This document shows positions 55,213 to 64,000 of a DNA stretch of 64,000 nt, one piece after another. The notes under the pieces are model-generated. The model did not search any database. It saw only the letters and a list, made by a program, of their open reading frames with translations, and was not told where the DNA came from. The stretch covers positions 1 to 64,000 of the forward strand of contig CALIDI010000002.1 in NCBI GenBank assembly GCA_938023035.1, in the 5' to 3' direction. This DNA comes from an uncultured Leptolyngbyaceae cyanobacterium. GTDB lineage: Bacteria > Cyanobacteriota > Cyanobacteriia > Leptolyngbyales > Leptolyngbyaceae. Positions within the stretch are counted from its first letter, which is position 1, and every line of letters begins with the position of its first letter. The position numbers and the translations under genes are program-made.

Positions 55213-58200
55213 ATGACGGATCCGGGTAACACTTTTCAGGAAGCTCAACGCATCACTCCAGGTCTGACTCCTCAGGTATTTCGTGACTCGGTTCAGTTTG
55301 GAGACGAAGACTTCTACACCTTTAGCGTGTCGCGCACTAGTAGTTTGCAACTAGTGCTGAGTGGTTTGAATGGCGACGCCAACGTTGAAATTTATCGGCA
55401 AGTTTCGCCCCTTAATAATCAGCTCTACACTGACCCGAACAACATTCAGGCGGTTTCTCAGAACGGGGGAAGTTTGCCTGAGCTGATTAGCGTTGAATTG
55501 CAGCCAGGTACCTACTTCGTGAGAGTGCTTCCCGGGCCTGCGGTAGACCCCACTGACCTTCCCGGTACGACTCCTCAAACAAGCTATAACCTGTCAATTG
55601 CCGTTGATAATGGGTTGCGCTCCGATCTGGTGTGGCGTAACTACAGCACAGGGCAAAACGTCTCCTGGTTGGTTGAAGGCGCTCAATTGCAAAGCATTGC
55701 GACGCTCAACTCTGCGTTTATTCTCAGTTATCAGATTCAGGCGACAGGCGATTTTAATGGGGACAGTCAAGCCGATATCGTGTGGCGCAATGTCGCCACT
55801 GGTGAAAATGTTATCTGGTTGATGAACGGAACCACCCTGACTCAAATTGCCGCTCTGCCAACGGTTCCCAATCTTAACTGGCAAATTGCTGGTGCTGGTG
55901 ACTTTAACAATGATGGTCGTACTGACATCGTATGGCGGAATTATGCCACCGGCGAGAACATTGTTTGGCTCATGGATATTGTAGGTGGGCAACCGGTTCG
56001 GGCCAGTAATGCGGTCTTGCCCTTTGAGCCAAACTTAGGGCTGCGAATTCAAGGCGTTGGTGACTTTAATGGAGACGGCAGACCTGATTTGCTATGGCGT
56101 GGCCCGGCAGGGCCTGCGGCTCCCAACGGTACTGTGTTTGCCTGGTTCATGAATGGGGTTAACCGGATTGGTGACAATGTCAGAATTTTAGAGCCAGCCA
56201 CCCCAACCTTTCAGATCCAGGGGACGGGAGACTTTAACGGAGATGGATTGACAGACATCTTTTGGCGAGATGTTCAAACGGGGGCAAACGAATTCTGGTT
56301 AATGGATGGGGTGCAGCGCCAAGCCGTTGTGCCAACCGCTACTGTTCTGCCAGTCTGGCAAGCGACGGCTCCGTTTAACCGCCAAGTTGAAATTGATCTG
56401 GCTGATTTTGCGGGGAACACTCAGGCAACCCCCTTTCAGATTGGTATTTTGAATGGGAATGGTGTGTTCACTGGGTCGGTTGGTGAAGATGACACCAACG
56501 ACTACTATCGGTTTTCCTTGGGGAGTGTGTCACAACTCAACATTGCCTTGCAAGGCATTGGTGGCCCCACCTTAAGTGGAGATTTAGACCTGCAACTTTT
56601 GACGGATGGTGGCGCGATTATTGAAGAGTGCTTAAGCGTTGGCCCAACTGGCGAGACGATTAGTAGCTTGCAGTTATCCGCAGGTAATTATTTGATTCGG
56701 GTTTTCCCGAAACCGGGTGAGAGTAGCCTTTATCGTTTAGCGATTAATGTCAATAGCTTTCCTGTGACGGTCAGCACAGGGCCATTAATTGTTTCGGAAG
56801 GGGCTGCCGCTACGATTGACAACAGCCTGCTGCTGATAACAGATGATAATGATTTCCCCTCCCAAATCACCTACAGCGTTGTTGCTTTACCCGATCATGG
56901 AGAGCTACTCCTAGGTGGCTCTGCGCTTGTGAGTGGTGGTGTTTTCACTCAGGCGGACGTTAATAGTGGACGGCTCAGCTATCGCAATGGCGGCAGTGAA
57001 GCCCCTCTGGATCGGTTTATCTTTACCGTGCGAGATAGTGGTACCCCCGTTGGTACGATCGCCGAAACAACCTTCTCGATTGGCATTATTCCCGTTAATG
57101 ACCCGCCTACGCTGACGCTAAACACCGGGGCGACCGTGAATGAAGGGGCTGTGATTCCAATTGTTGGTGCTGCTTTAGGGGGGGCAGACGTTGAACAAGG
57201 CCCAGCCCAGTTGATTTACACCCTGGAGCAATTACCTCAAAACGGTACTTTAACCCTCAATCTGCAACCAATTACGGCAATAGGGGCCACCTTTACTCAA
57301 GCTGACATTAATAGTAATGCCTTGCTCTACAGCCACAATGGCACTGAGACCCTGAGCGACAGTTTTGTCTTTAACCTAACCGATGGAGCGGGAGGAACGG
57401 CTCTGCCCACGCCATCCACGTTTAGCTTGACAGTAAATCCTGTCAATGATGCTCCGGTTTTGCTGACTAATACTGGCTTTTCTGTCGATGAAGATGCGAC
57501 TCGAGCTATTACACCGGCAGTGCTGCGAACTTCGGATGCAGAGCTATCTCCCATTCCAGGCGGTAATGACCAGATTATCTATCGCCTTACCCTTGCTCCC
57601 ACTAATGGAATCCTGGAAAAAGATGGCACCGGGCCGCTGGGTGTAGGTAGCTTCTTTACCCAGGCTGATATCGACAATGGCCGCTTGATTTACACCCAAG
57701 ATGGCTCGCGGGAGGCCAATAGCGATCGCTTTTCCTTCACGATTGAAGATGATCAAGCGCTGCCAGCGGTCGGCGGCCCCTTCACCTTCAACATTGCCAT
57801 TAACCCCATCAATACTCCGCCCCGCGTCACGCTGAGTGCCGGTATCACAGTAGACGAAGGTGGTTCTACCGCCATTGATGCCACCGTTCTAGGTGCTAGC
57901 GACCCCGACGGCCCCCGCCCAATCACTTATACCCTAGTAGATTTACCCAATACAGGGCAATTAGTTCTAGGAGCAACCACCCTTGGCGCAGGGGGGAGTT
58001 TCACCCAAACCGATCTGAATAACGGCTTACTAACCTACATCCATAATGGTGCTGAACCCGCCTCTGCACCGGCTAATACGGATCGCTTTACCTTCCGGGT
58101 TGCCGATGCCGAAGGCGCAACCTCTGCCCTAACCGGCTTTACCCTGACCGTAAACGAAGTCAACGATGCGCCGACATTAACCATTCCAGAAGCACAAAGC

Positions 58201-61200
58201 TTAGACGAGGATACCCAGATTCGATTTAGTGGTAGCCGGGCCATTACTGTCAGTGACCCCGATAGCCCGGATATTACCCTGACAATCACCGCAACGAATG
58301 GCACAGGGGTTGTCTCCGTCTCCGGTATCGCCCCTAGCAACACTATTACCTTTAATGGGAGTGCTGCGAATCTAACAACCCGGCTGAATACCCTTGTTTA
58401 TCGTCCCGACCCCAATTACTTTGGGCCTGAATCAATCACGATTATCGCCAATGATGGTGAAGGCGGGATTACCCAAAACACCATTAATTTGACCGTACAG
58501 CCGGTTAACGACCCGCCCACGCTGACATTACCGGCGGGGACTCAGACGGTTCTCGAAGATACACCCTTGATTCTCAGCATTACGACTGATGATATTGATG
58601 CAGGCACTAGCACCGTGCGGGCGATTTTGAGTGCTCTCAATGGCACCCTGACCCTTAACCCAGGGGCGGCTGTTACGGTGGTAGGAGGAGCCGATGGCTC
58701 AGGTAACTTGACCATTGAGGGGACAATTGATCAAATTTCCCTGGCCCTTGCCGCCTTGACCTATCAGGGAAATCCCGACTACTTTGGCGCTGATCAGGTC
58801 ACCATCCGGGTCGATGACCAGGGTGCCACGGGTGCTCCTGGCCCACGTTTTGTCGAAGGCACGATTCCAATTACAGTGACGCCAGTGAATGATCCGCCTT
58901 CCTTTGTCGGTGGGCCAAATATTATAGTTGATGAAGCCAATAGCACGAATGCGGCTAAGACCTTCCCAGCTTGGGCAACCCAGCTTTCGAGGGGGGCTGC
59001 GAATGAAAGTAGCCAAACTCTGTTCTTTGACACACTCAATGTGTCGAATCCCTCTATCTTCGCAACCGGTGGGCAGCCCAGGGTAGACCCGAATACTGGA
59101 AATCTTACCTTTACTCTGTTACCGGATGCCTTTGGCACCACTGAGGTGACGATTCGTCTGCGTGACTCTGGGCCAGCAATCCCCCCCCCGAATGACAATA
59201 CGTCTGAGGACTTTACGTTCACAATCACCGTCAATTCGGTGAATGACCCGCCCTTCTTTAATATTCCGAACCGGACGATTCAAGGGTTGGAAGATACACC
59301 CTTTAGCGGGCTATTGGCGACTCAGATTCGCCCCGGGCCTAATCTGCCTCCTGCTTCTCCCTTTAGTGAGTCGGAGCAGGTGTTGACTTTCATCATCGAT
59401 TCCAACACGAATCCGGGCTTGTTTGAGGTGGGGCCTGCGATCGCCCCCAACGGCACCCTCTCCTTTACTCCTGCCCAGAATGCCAATGGTCAGGCCATCT
59501 TGACAGTACGCCTGCAAGACAACGGTGGCATTGAAAACGATGGGGTCGATACTTCAGCTTTGCAGACCTTTACGATTAATGTCCAGGCGGTGAATGATGC
59601 ACCAGTGCTGACAATCCCGGCCACGCCCTTTACGGTCGATGAAGATCAGTTGCTGAATATTACTGGGGTTAGTGTTGAGGATGTGGATGCGGGGAATGGC
59701 ATTATTGAAGTCACCCTGACCGCTCAAGGCCCTGGTGGAGCCGCGAATGCTGGTAACATCACGATCACGAACCCTGCCGGAGCCACCGTCAGTGGGAACT
59801 CGACGGCAAGCGTCAGATTAACGGGCACCCTGGCCCAAATCAATGCCGCCTTGGGTAGCTTCAACTACCTCAATCGGTTAAACATTAACGGTGAAGAGCG
59901 TATTGTGATTCGCGTTGATGACCGAGGTAACACCGGTGGCCCTGCTCAGACCGATATTGGCACCCTGACGATCAATGTCATTTCCATTAACGATCCACCG
60001 ACGCTGACCATTTCTAACATCGTGCGATCGCCCCTGGAAGATACAGTCTTTAACCTGACGGGGATTACGCTCACTGATGTTGATGCAGGGAATAACCTCA
60101 TGCAGGTCACCCTCTCTACCCTACAACCGGGCGGACGCCTATTCTTTGCGAATACAACCAACCTGACCGCGATCGAAGGTGACATTGTCAACGGTTCTGA
60201 ACGGCTAGTGGTGCAGGGTACCGTCAACGCCTTTAGGGCTACGGGCTTACCCAGCTTACGCTACCAAGGTGCGCCTAACTTCAATGGCCCCGACGAAGTG
60301 CTGATTGAGGTGAATGACCTAGGGAACGTTGGCAATGGTGGGCCAGGGATTGTCACCGGAGTTGTCAGTTTGAACGTGCAGGCTGTTAACGACTTGCCAG
60401 AGCTGACCCTGCCAGCTGGCCCAATTGAGGTAAATGAAGATACTCTGCTGAACTTTACTGGAGTGAATTCTATCTTCTTGACCGATGTAGATTCAGGCGA
60501 TACACCCATTCGCCTCAGTCTGCGGGCCAACAACGGTAGCCTCAATTTAGACACGACTGGTTTGACCCTGATCAATGGCCTCAACAATTCCCCCGCGGCG
60601 ACCTACGAGGCCCCCGTTGAAACCCTGATTAACGCCCTAGCTACACTCACCTACTTACCAAATCTCAACTACTTTGGCGCCGATGTTTTAACCATCACCG
60701 CGAATGACCGAGGGGCTACAGGTTTGCCGGGTGGAGCAGGCATTAACATAACCCGAAGCGTGAATATTAGCGTATTGGCCGTTGATGACCCGCCAGTGCT
60801 GCTGCGTAATAATACCCTGCTGGTGAACGAAGGGGCCTTAGCCCAAGTGATTCCCACAGGATTGCTGGATGCTACCGATGTCGATGGGCCACTACCCACC
60901 TTCCGGGTGGAAAGCCTCCCAACTAACGGTACTTTGCTGATTAATAGTGTCGCTGCAACTGTGGGAGCCACCTTCACACGCACTCAACTGCAAGGCAATC
61001 AGATTCGCTACACCCATAACGGTAGTGAAACCACGTCAGATAGCTTTGGGTTTACGCTGGTAGGCGACCCAACCGCAGGAACGCGCACCTTCAACATCAC
61101 AGTGAATCCGATTAATGATCCCCCGGTATTAACGCTGAACAACCCCTTAACGGTTAATGAGAATAACTCTGGAACAGTTGTTGGCAATCTGCGCGACCTG

Positions 61201-62166
61201 TTAGGCGTCAGTGACCCCGACAGCAACGCCAGTCAGATTCGCTATGTGCTGCAAGCCGTACCGAGCAGCGGTACGCTTAGCCGGTTTGGGCCTCTCACCG
61301 TCGGCTCTAGCTTTACCCAAGCGGATATCAACTCTGGAAATGTGACCTACCGCCACAATGGTAGTGAGACAACCAGCGATAGCTTTGTCTTCCGTGTGGT
61401 GGATGATGCTGGCAATACCACGGGTTCAACGGTATTTAGCATCAACATTAACCCCATCAATGACCCGCCTGTCATTGTTTCTAATGGGCCAATCACCTTA
61501 GCAGAAGGAGCGATTACCTCGATTGGTGCGACTCGGTTGTTGACCACTGACCCAGAAAATCAAACCCCGGTGACTTACACCCTGCGATCCGTGCCTCTGA
61601 ATGGGCAACTGTTGCTGAATGGCACAACCGTGTTGACTGTGGGGAGTACCTTTACTCAGGGTAATATCAACTCTGGGCAACTCTCTTATCGTCACGATGG
61701 CTCTGAGACAACTGCCGATGGCTTTGACTTTGAAGTGGCTGATACGCCTTTACCTGCTGGCCCACCGTTAATTAGAACAGGCCGCTTCAATATTGTGGTG
61801 ACACCAGTTAATGATCCACCGATTTTGCTCACGCCTAATCCCAGTTTCACGATTGAGGGCGGTGTGGAATCGCAAACCATAATTGGAGCAGACCTCCTCC
61901 AGGTGACTGATGTTGACAATTCCCCCAATGAGATCACCTTTACCCTGCTAACCGCTCCAACGGTTGGGCAATTGCGCCTGAATGGGTTGGCTTTAGCCCA
62001 GGGCGGGCGGTTTACCCAGGCGGATATTTTTGCTGGTAATCTGACCTACTTCTACGATGGCGTGGGTGCACCGGGTAGTGATTCCTTCCGCTTTAGTGCG
62101 GATGACGGTGCGGGTGGAACTGTGGCAACGACGTTCTTTAATATCTTCTTCGCTTATAGCGACTAG
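55213..62166 (+). CDS. Giant secreted-type protein: PPC, FG-GAP and 15 cadherin/CSPG-like repeats
   Basis: A 2317-residue protein, probably extracellular. The first part has a PPC domain (about 1-135), five FG-GAP/VCBS-like repeats (about 135-390; e.g. GDFNGDGRPDLLWR, DIVWRN) and a second PPC domain (about 395-515). From about 56770 on, 15 tandem repeats of 105-130 residues follow, most joined by a linker like NPVNDPPxLT. Repeats 1-4 and 12-15 are CSPG-like (FTQADINSG, then YxHNGSET, SDSF). Repeats 5, 6 and 9-11 are of a second type (DVDAG, YFGAD). Repeats 7 and 8 are a third. The order is A4-B2-C2-B3-A4. Acidic DxD/DxN motifs suggest calcium binding. There is no Sec signal, no RTX nonapeptides and no membrane anchor, so the export route is unclear. 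Likely role: adhesion or surface layer. The ATG at 55213 is preferred over a GTG at 55189. Confidence 0.92.
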   Translation: MTDPGNTFQEAQRITPGLTPQVFRDSVQFGDEDFYTFSVSRTSSLQLVLSGLNGDANVEIYRQVSPLNNQLYTDPNNIQAVSQNGGSLPELISVELQPGTYFVRVLPGPAVDPTDLPGTTPQTSYNLSIAVDNGLRSDLVWRNYSTGQNVSWLVEGAQLQSIATLNSAFILSYQIQATGDFNGDSQADIVWRNVATGENVIWLMNGTTLTQIAALPTVPNLNWQIAGAGDFNNDGRTDIVWRNYATGENIVWLMDIVGGQPVRASNAVLPFEPNLGLRIQGVGDFNGDGRPDLLWRGPAGPAAPNGTVFAWFMNGVNRIGDNVRILEPATPTFQIQGTGDFNGDGLTDIFWRDVQTGANEFWLMDGVQRQAVVPTATVLPVWQATAPFNRQVEIDLADFAGNTQATPFQIGILNGNGVFTGSVGEDDTNDYYRFSLGSVSQLNIALQGIGGPTLSGDLDLQLLTDGGAIIEECLSVGPTGETISSLQLSAGNYLIRVFPKPGESSLYRLAINVNSFPVTVSTGPLIVSEGAAATIDNSLLLITDDNDFPSQITYSVVALPDHGELLLGGSALVSGGVFTQADVNSGRLSYRNGGSEAPLDRFIFTVRDSGTPVGTIAETTFSIGIIPVNDPPTLTLNTGATVNEGAVIPIVGAALGGADVEQGPAQLIYTLEQLPQNGTLTLNLQPITAIGATFTQADINSNALLYSHNGTETLSDSFVFNLTDGAGGTALPTPSTFSLTVNPVNDAPVLLTNTGFSVDEDATRAITPAVLRTSDAELSPIPGGNDQIIYRLTLAPTNGILEKDGTGPLGVGSFFTQADIDNGRLIYTQDGSREANSDRFSFTIEDDQALPAVGGPFTFNIAINPINTPPRVTLSAGITVDEGGSTAIDATVLGASDPDGPRPITYTLVDLPNTGQLVLGATTLGAGGSFTQTDLNNGLLTYIHNGAEPASAPANTDRFTFRVADAEGATSALTGFTLTVNEVNDAPTLTIPEAQSLDEDTQIRFSGSRAITVSDPDSPDITLTITATNGTGVVSVSGIAPSNTITFNGSAANLTTRLNTLVYRPDPNYFGPESITIIANDGEGGITQNTINLTVQPVNDPPTLTLPAGTQTVLEDTPLILSITTDDIDAGTSTVRAILSALNGTLTLNPGAAVTVVGGADGSGNLTIEGTIDQISLALAALTYQGNPDYFGADQVTIRVDDQGATGAPGPRFVEGTIPITVTPVNDPPSFVGGPNIIVDEANSTNAAKTFPAWATQLSRGAANESSQTLFFDTLNVSNPSIFATGGQPRVDPNTGNLTFTLLPDAFGTTEVTIRLRDSGPAIPPPNDNTSEDFTFTITVNSVNDPPFFNIPNRTIQGLEDTPFSGLLATQIRPGPNLPPASPFSESEQVLTFIIDSNTNPGLFEVGPAIAPNGTLSFTPAQNANGQAILTVRLQDNGGIENDGVDTSALQTFTINVQAVNDAPVLTIPATPFTVDEDQLLNITGVSVEDVDAGNGIIEVTLTAQGPGGAANAGNITITNPAGATVSGNSTASVRLTGTLAQINAALGSFNYLNRLNINGEERIVIRVDDRGNTGGPAQTDIGTLTINVISINDPPTLTISNIVRSPLEDTVFNLTGITLTDVDAGNNLMQVTLSTLQPGGRLFFANTTNLTAIEGDIVNGSERLVVQGTVNAFRATGLPSLRYQGAPNFNGPDEVLIEVNDLGNVGNGGPGIVTGVVSLNVQAVNDLPELTLPAGPIEVNEDTLLNFTGVNSIFLTDVDSGDTPIRLSLRANNGSLNLDTTGLTLINGLNNSPAATYEAPVETLINALATLTYLPNLNYFGADVLTITANDRGATGLPGGAGINITRSVNISVLAVDDPPVLLRNNTLLVNEGALAQVIPTGLLDATDVDGPLPTFRVESLPTNGTLLINSVAATVGATFTRTQLQGNQIRYTHNGSETTSDSFGFTLVGDPTAGTRTFNITVNPINDPPVLTLNNPLTVNENNSGTVVGNLRDLLGVSDPDSNASQIRYVLQAVPSSGTLSRFGPLTVGSSFTQADINSGNVTYRHNGSETTSDSFVFRVVDDAGNTTGSTVFSININPINDPPVIVSNGPITLAEGAITSIGATRLLTTDPENQTPVTYTLRSVPLNGQLLLNGTTVLTVGSTFTQGNINSGQLSYRHDGSETTADGFDFEVADTPLPAGPPLIRTGRFNIVVTPVNDPPILLTPNPSFTIEGGVESQTIIGADLLQVTDVDNSPNEITFTLLTAPTVGQLRLNGLALAQGGRFTQADIFAGNLTYFYDGVGAPGSDSFRFSADDGAGGTVATTFFNIFFAYSD

Positions 62167-62315
62167 CCGGCTAAGGCATCAGTCTGGCTAGCCTCACCCC
62201 TTGCTTGAATGTCCGTTAGGGCTATACCCCGCTCTCCTTTACTTTTGATGGCAGAAGGAGCTAGGGGATGAGAGTAGCGGAGGCTAGTCCAGAAATTTCT
62301 GCCGTGCTGTACTAG
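62163..62315. repeat. Dispersed fold-back repeat, copy 4, flanked by CTAG
   Basis: Starts CTAG (the TAG is the stop codon of the giant gene), then CCGGCTAAGGCATCAGTCTGG, and ends CCAGAAATTTCTGCCGTGCTGTACTAG. TCTGGCTAGCCTC near the left end and GAGGCTAGTCCAGA near the right end are inverted repeats. CTAG at both ends could be a target duplication. Confidence 0.6.
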
Positions 62316-62339
62316 CAGGATTGAGGTGATGACAAAACG

Positions 62340-62372
62340 AACCCCTTTGGGATTGGCCAGAGGGGTTTTATT
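62340..62372 (+). terminator. Rho-independent terminator
   Basis: AACCCCT-T-TGG and CCA-G-AGGGGTT pair over about 11 positions including one wobble, with a six-base loop, followed by TTATTG. It would end transcription of the giant gene, downstream of the repeat. Confidence 0.8.
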
Positions 62373-62535
62373 GTTTATCAAGCAGTTCCCAAAACGATCA
62401 CTGAAAAGCCAGGCACTCTAGTTAGTGCTACTTCGGATTTTGGATTGACGATTTCGGCTAGCAAAAGCCCTACAGCGCAGGGTATTCAATCGGGTATCCG
62501 CTGCATTCTCTGTTTAAGTTGATGTGATTTGGCGC

Positions 62536-63144
62536 TTAAGCAAACACGTAGTTGAAACTAATACTGACCCGATCGCAGTCACTGAGATTTGGCTCTACTC
62601 CATGCTTTAACCAACTGGGAAAAATCAGCAACAGCCCTGCTTCAGCGACATGGGCGATCGCATCCGCCGTATACGCTGTATATTTCTGCACAGCAGGCTT
62701 ATAAAAGGTGCGGGCAATGCGGGGGTCGTAAAACATTAAATTGCCACAATTCTCCGGGGTTTGCACATAGTAAACACCGCTAAACAGGCAGTTCGCATGA
62801 TCATGAATCTTGTTACTGGCATACTTTGGGTTGATATTGGCCCAACAATTAGCCGGAGCAATTTTGACATCCTCATACCCCATTGACCCAGCCACCTCAG
62901 CGATTGCCCGATCAACAAAGCTCTTAAACGGTTGAATTTCCTGCAACTCAAAAAGATTGACCTTGCTATGCCATCCCAACACATTTGACGCCGTATAACC
63001 TGGATCAACCTCTTGGAGTTGATAAATGAATGCCAATAGTTGTTGGTTCAAAGCTTCGTAATCATGCAGTCGAAAGACATGCAGAGCTGTAGGAAAAAGC
63101 GTGTGATTGGTCACCGCCCACAGGGAATGTTCAGACTCAGACAA
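62536..63144 (-). CDS. 2OG-Fe(II) oxygenase-like protein (TIGR02466 type)
   Basis: A 202-residue protein of the double-stranded beta-helix oxygenase group. Seen: ANCWANINPKYASNKIHDHANCLFSGVYYV (in two parts) with the first metal His, GNLMFYDPR, then LLLIFPSWLKHGVEPN with the second His, and RVSISFNYVFA at the end. This order fits the family of putative 2OG-Fe(II) oxygenases that includes TIGR02466. The substrate is unknown. It is converging with the giant gene and stands alone. The ATG at 63144 gives a normal length. Confidence 0.87.
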   Translation of the reverse strand: MSESEHSLWAVTNHTLFPTALHVFRLHDYEALNQQLLAFIYQLQEVDPGYTASNVLGWHSKVNLFELQEIQPFKSFVDRAIAEVAGSMGYEDVKIAPANCWANINPKYASNKIHDHANCLFSGVYYVQTPENCGNLMFYDPRIARTFYKPAVQKYTAYTADAIAHVAEAGLLLIFPSWLKHGVEPNLSDCDRVSISFNYVFA

Positions 63145-64000
63145 CGTTAACCTCCAACTAAAACCAGATTTTCAATTCAACAGACTTTCTTGAAAAGTGT
63201 CACCAGCCCCGTACTGATAAAGCTATTTGCTAGCAATCTTATCCAGTCAAGAATAGAGCGTGCGTTTCCTATGCGAGTTTACTCTAGCTTGCCCTAGTGG
63301 AAATAAGACAGCCCTTCAGACAGCTTTAACCACGCGTGCACCGAGCTTTCTGCCTTTTGTGTTCCGTATAACGTTACTCGTTTGTCATCTCAGCATTCAG
63401 TGGCGAGATTGGGGCAGCATTAAGGTAAACGTTGTTCAAGTCCACATCTAAGTAAAGTGTGAAATAGCTAGGCGCAATTAAATTGAAGGTGACTTCGGGC
63501 GTGGAGGAGGTGGAACCCCTTGCCCGGTGACACCGCCCCACTCTTCTCTTCTTACAGGTAAGTAGGTAGTCCGATGGGTACGTATCACTTTTGCCCTCAC
63601 CCTAAATCCCTCTCCCAACTTGGGAGAGGGACTTTGAGATAGCTCGGCTCCCCCTCGCTCAACTTGGGAGAAGGGGCTGGGGGATGAGGGCCTGCAAAGG
63701 TGACATGCTCTCGTCCTAATTACCCGTCAGAATTCAGAATAACGACAAACCTGGTTTGAATCTGGCGTAGCTCTGGTTTCACTCAATCGCTTCCTTTTAT
63801 TTTTGGTAATGCTCTGGATTTCCGCAAAGCCTGCTAGCATCGCCAAGCAACCGCGCTACTTCAACTTTCTCAATCCAGACCGTTTATCCGCAAATCTAGG
63901 TAAACCCCTCGGTGAAAACCTCATCAAACACAAAGTTTCTGTAAATTTCTGACCTGCATGCTCGCTAATGGCTTGACGGTGGGAAAGATATAATCGCCGA
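63145..64000. other. Trailing stretch without a convincing gene
   Basis: About 855 bases upstream of the oxygenase gene to the window edge. It contains the repeat at 63593-63691. Short frames have no motif. A gene starting beyond the edge could have its promoter here. Confidence 0.45.
63593..63691. repeat. Dispersed C-rich/G-rich fold-back repeat
   Basis: Starts GCCCTCACCCTAAATCCCTC and ends GGGCTGGGGGATGAGGGC. It contains CTCCCAACTTGGGAG as an internal palindrome and a second AACTTGGGAGA unit. The outer ends are imperfectly complementary. Similar sequence occurs at 19567 and 22597. Confidence 0.5.

Noticed and set aside
5365-63691. Repeat clusters as CRISPR arrays
   Set aside because: Units are fold-back, of differing length and scattered; no regular repeat-spacer pattern and no cas gene.

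Overview
The window comes from a cyanobacterium. Evidence seen in the sequence: the palindrome GCGATCGC (HIP1) recurs throughout genes and spacers; there is a cyanophycin pair (cphB-cphA); one kinase carries a cyanobacteriochrome-type GAF domain; and several gene families (DUF1517, DUF3611/Tic21, DUF2993, PAS/GAF kinases) are typical of cyanobacteria. The genus cannot be named from sequence alone. No rRNA, complete tRNA, CRISPR array, transposase or phage gene was recognised.

Region 1 (1-36 kb) is dominated by signal transduction. It opens with a 1.3-kb stretch without a convincing gene. Then come a PAS/GAF histidine kinase whose first GAF domain has both cysteines of a DXCF cyanobacteriochrome (1308-4553), a Ser/Thr kinase, a NarL-type regulator, and a co-directional array of two paralogous kinases, an Rcp1-like receiver and two receiver-kinases (8146-14956). 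A housekeeping/transport interval follows: DUF2993, phoH, a cyclic-peptide-type ABC exporter, a Tic21-like protein, another NarL regulator, a DUF2235 hydrolase, purH and a homocysteine-biosynthesis-family protein. The second signalling block (25938-35949) holds, on one strand, a single-domain receiver, a CHASE4 kinase with two receivers, an ammonium-transporter/kinase fusion with two receivers, and a receiver-adenylate cyclase. A divergent Crp/NtcA-like regulator and an OmpR-type regulator lie next to it. This layout suggests, but does not prove, an ammonium-responsive phosphorelay feeding into cAMP synthesis.

Region 2 (36-50 kb) is mixed: hisG, an outer-membrane barrel protein, a TPR-M48 protease, divergent znuA and znuC around Zur/Fur-like boxes (no permease gene in view), YciI, a 2H phosphoesterase, a flavoprotein, tandem DUF1517 genes of which one is frameshifted, and trmD.

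Region 3 (50-64 kb) holds cphB-cphA with a clear terminator, tatA, a 2317-residue repeat protein, and a 2OG-Fe(II) oxygenase-like gene. Several imperfect fold-back repeats of about 100-240 bp occur in spacers. Three of them abut or overlap the stop codon of a gene.
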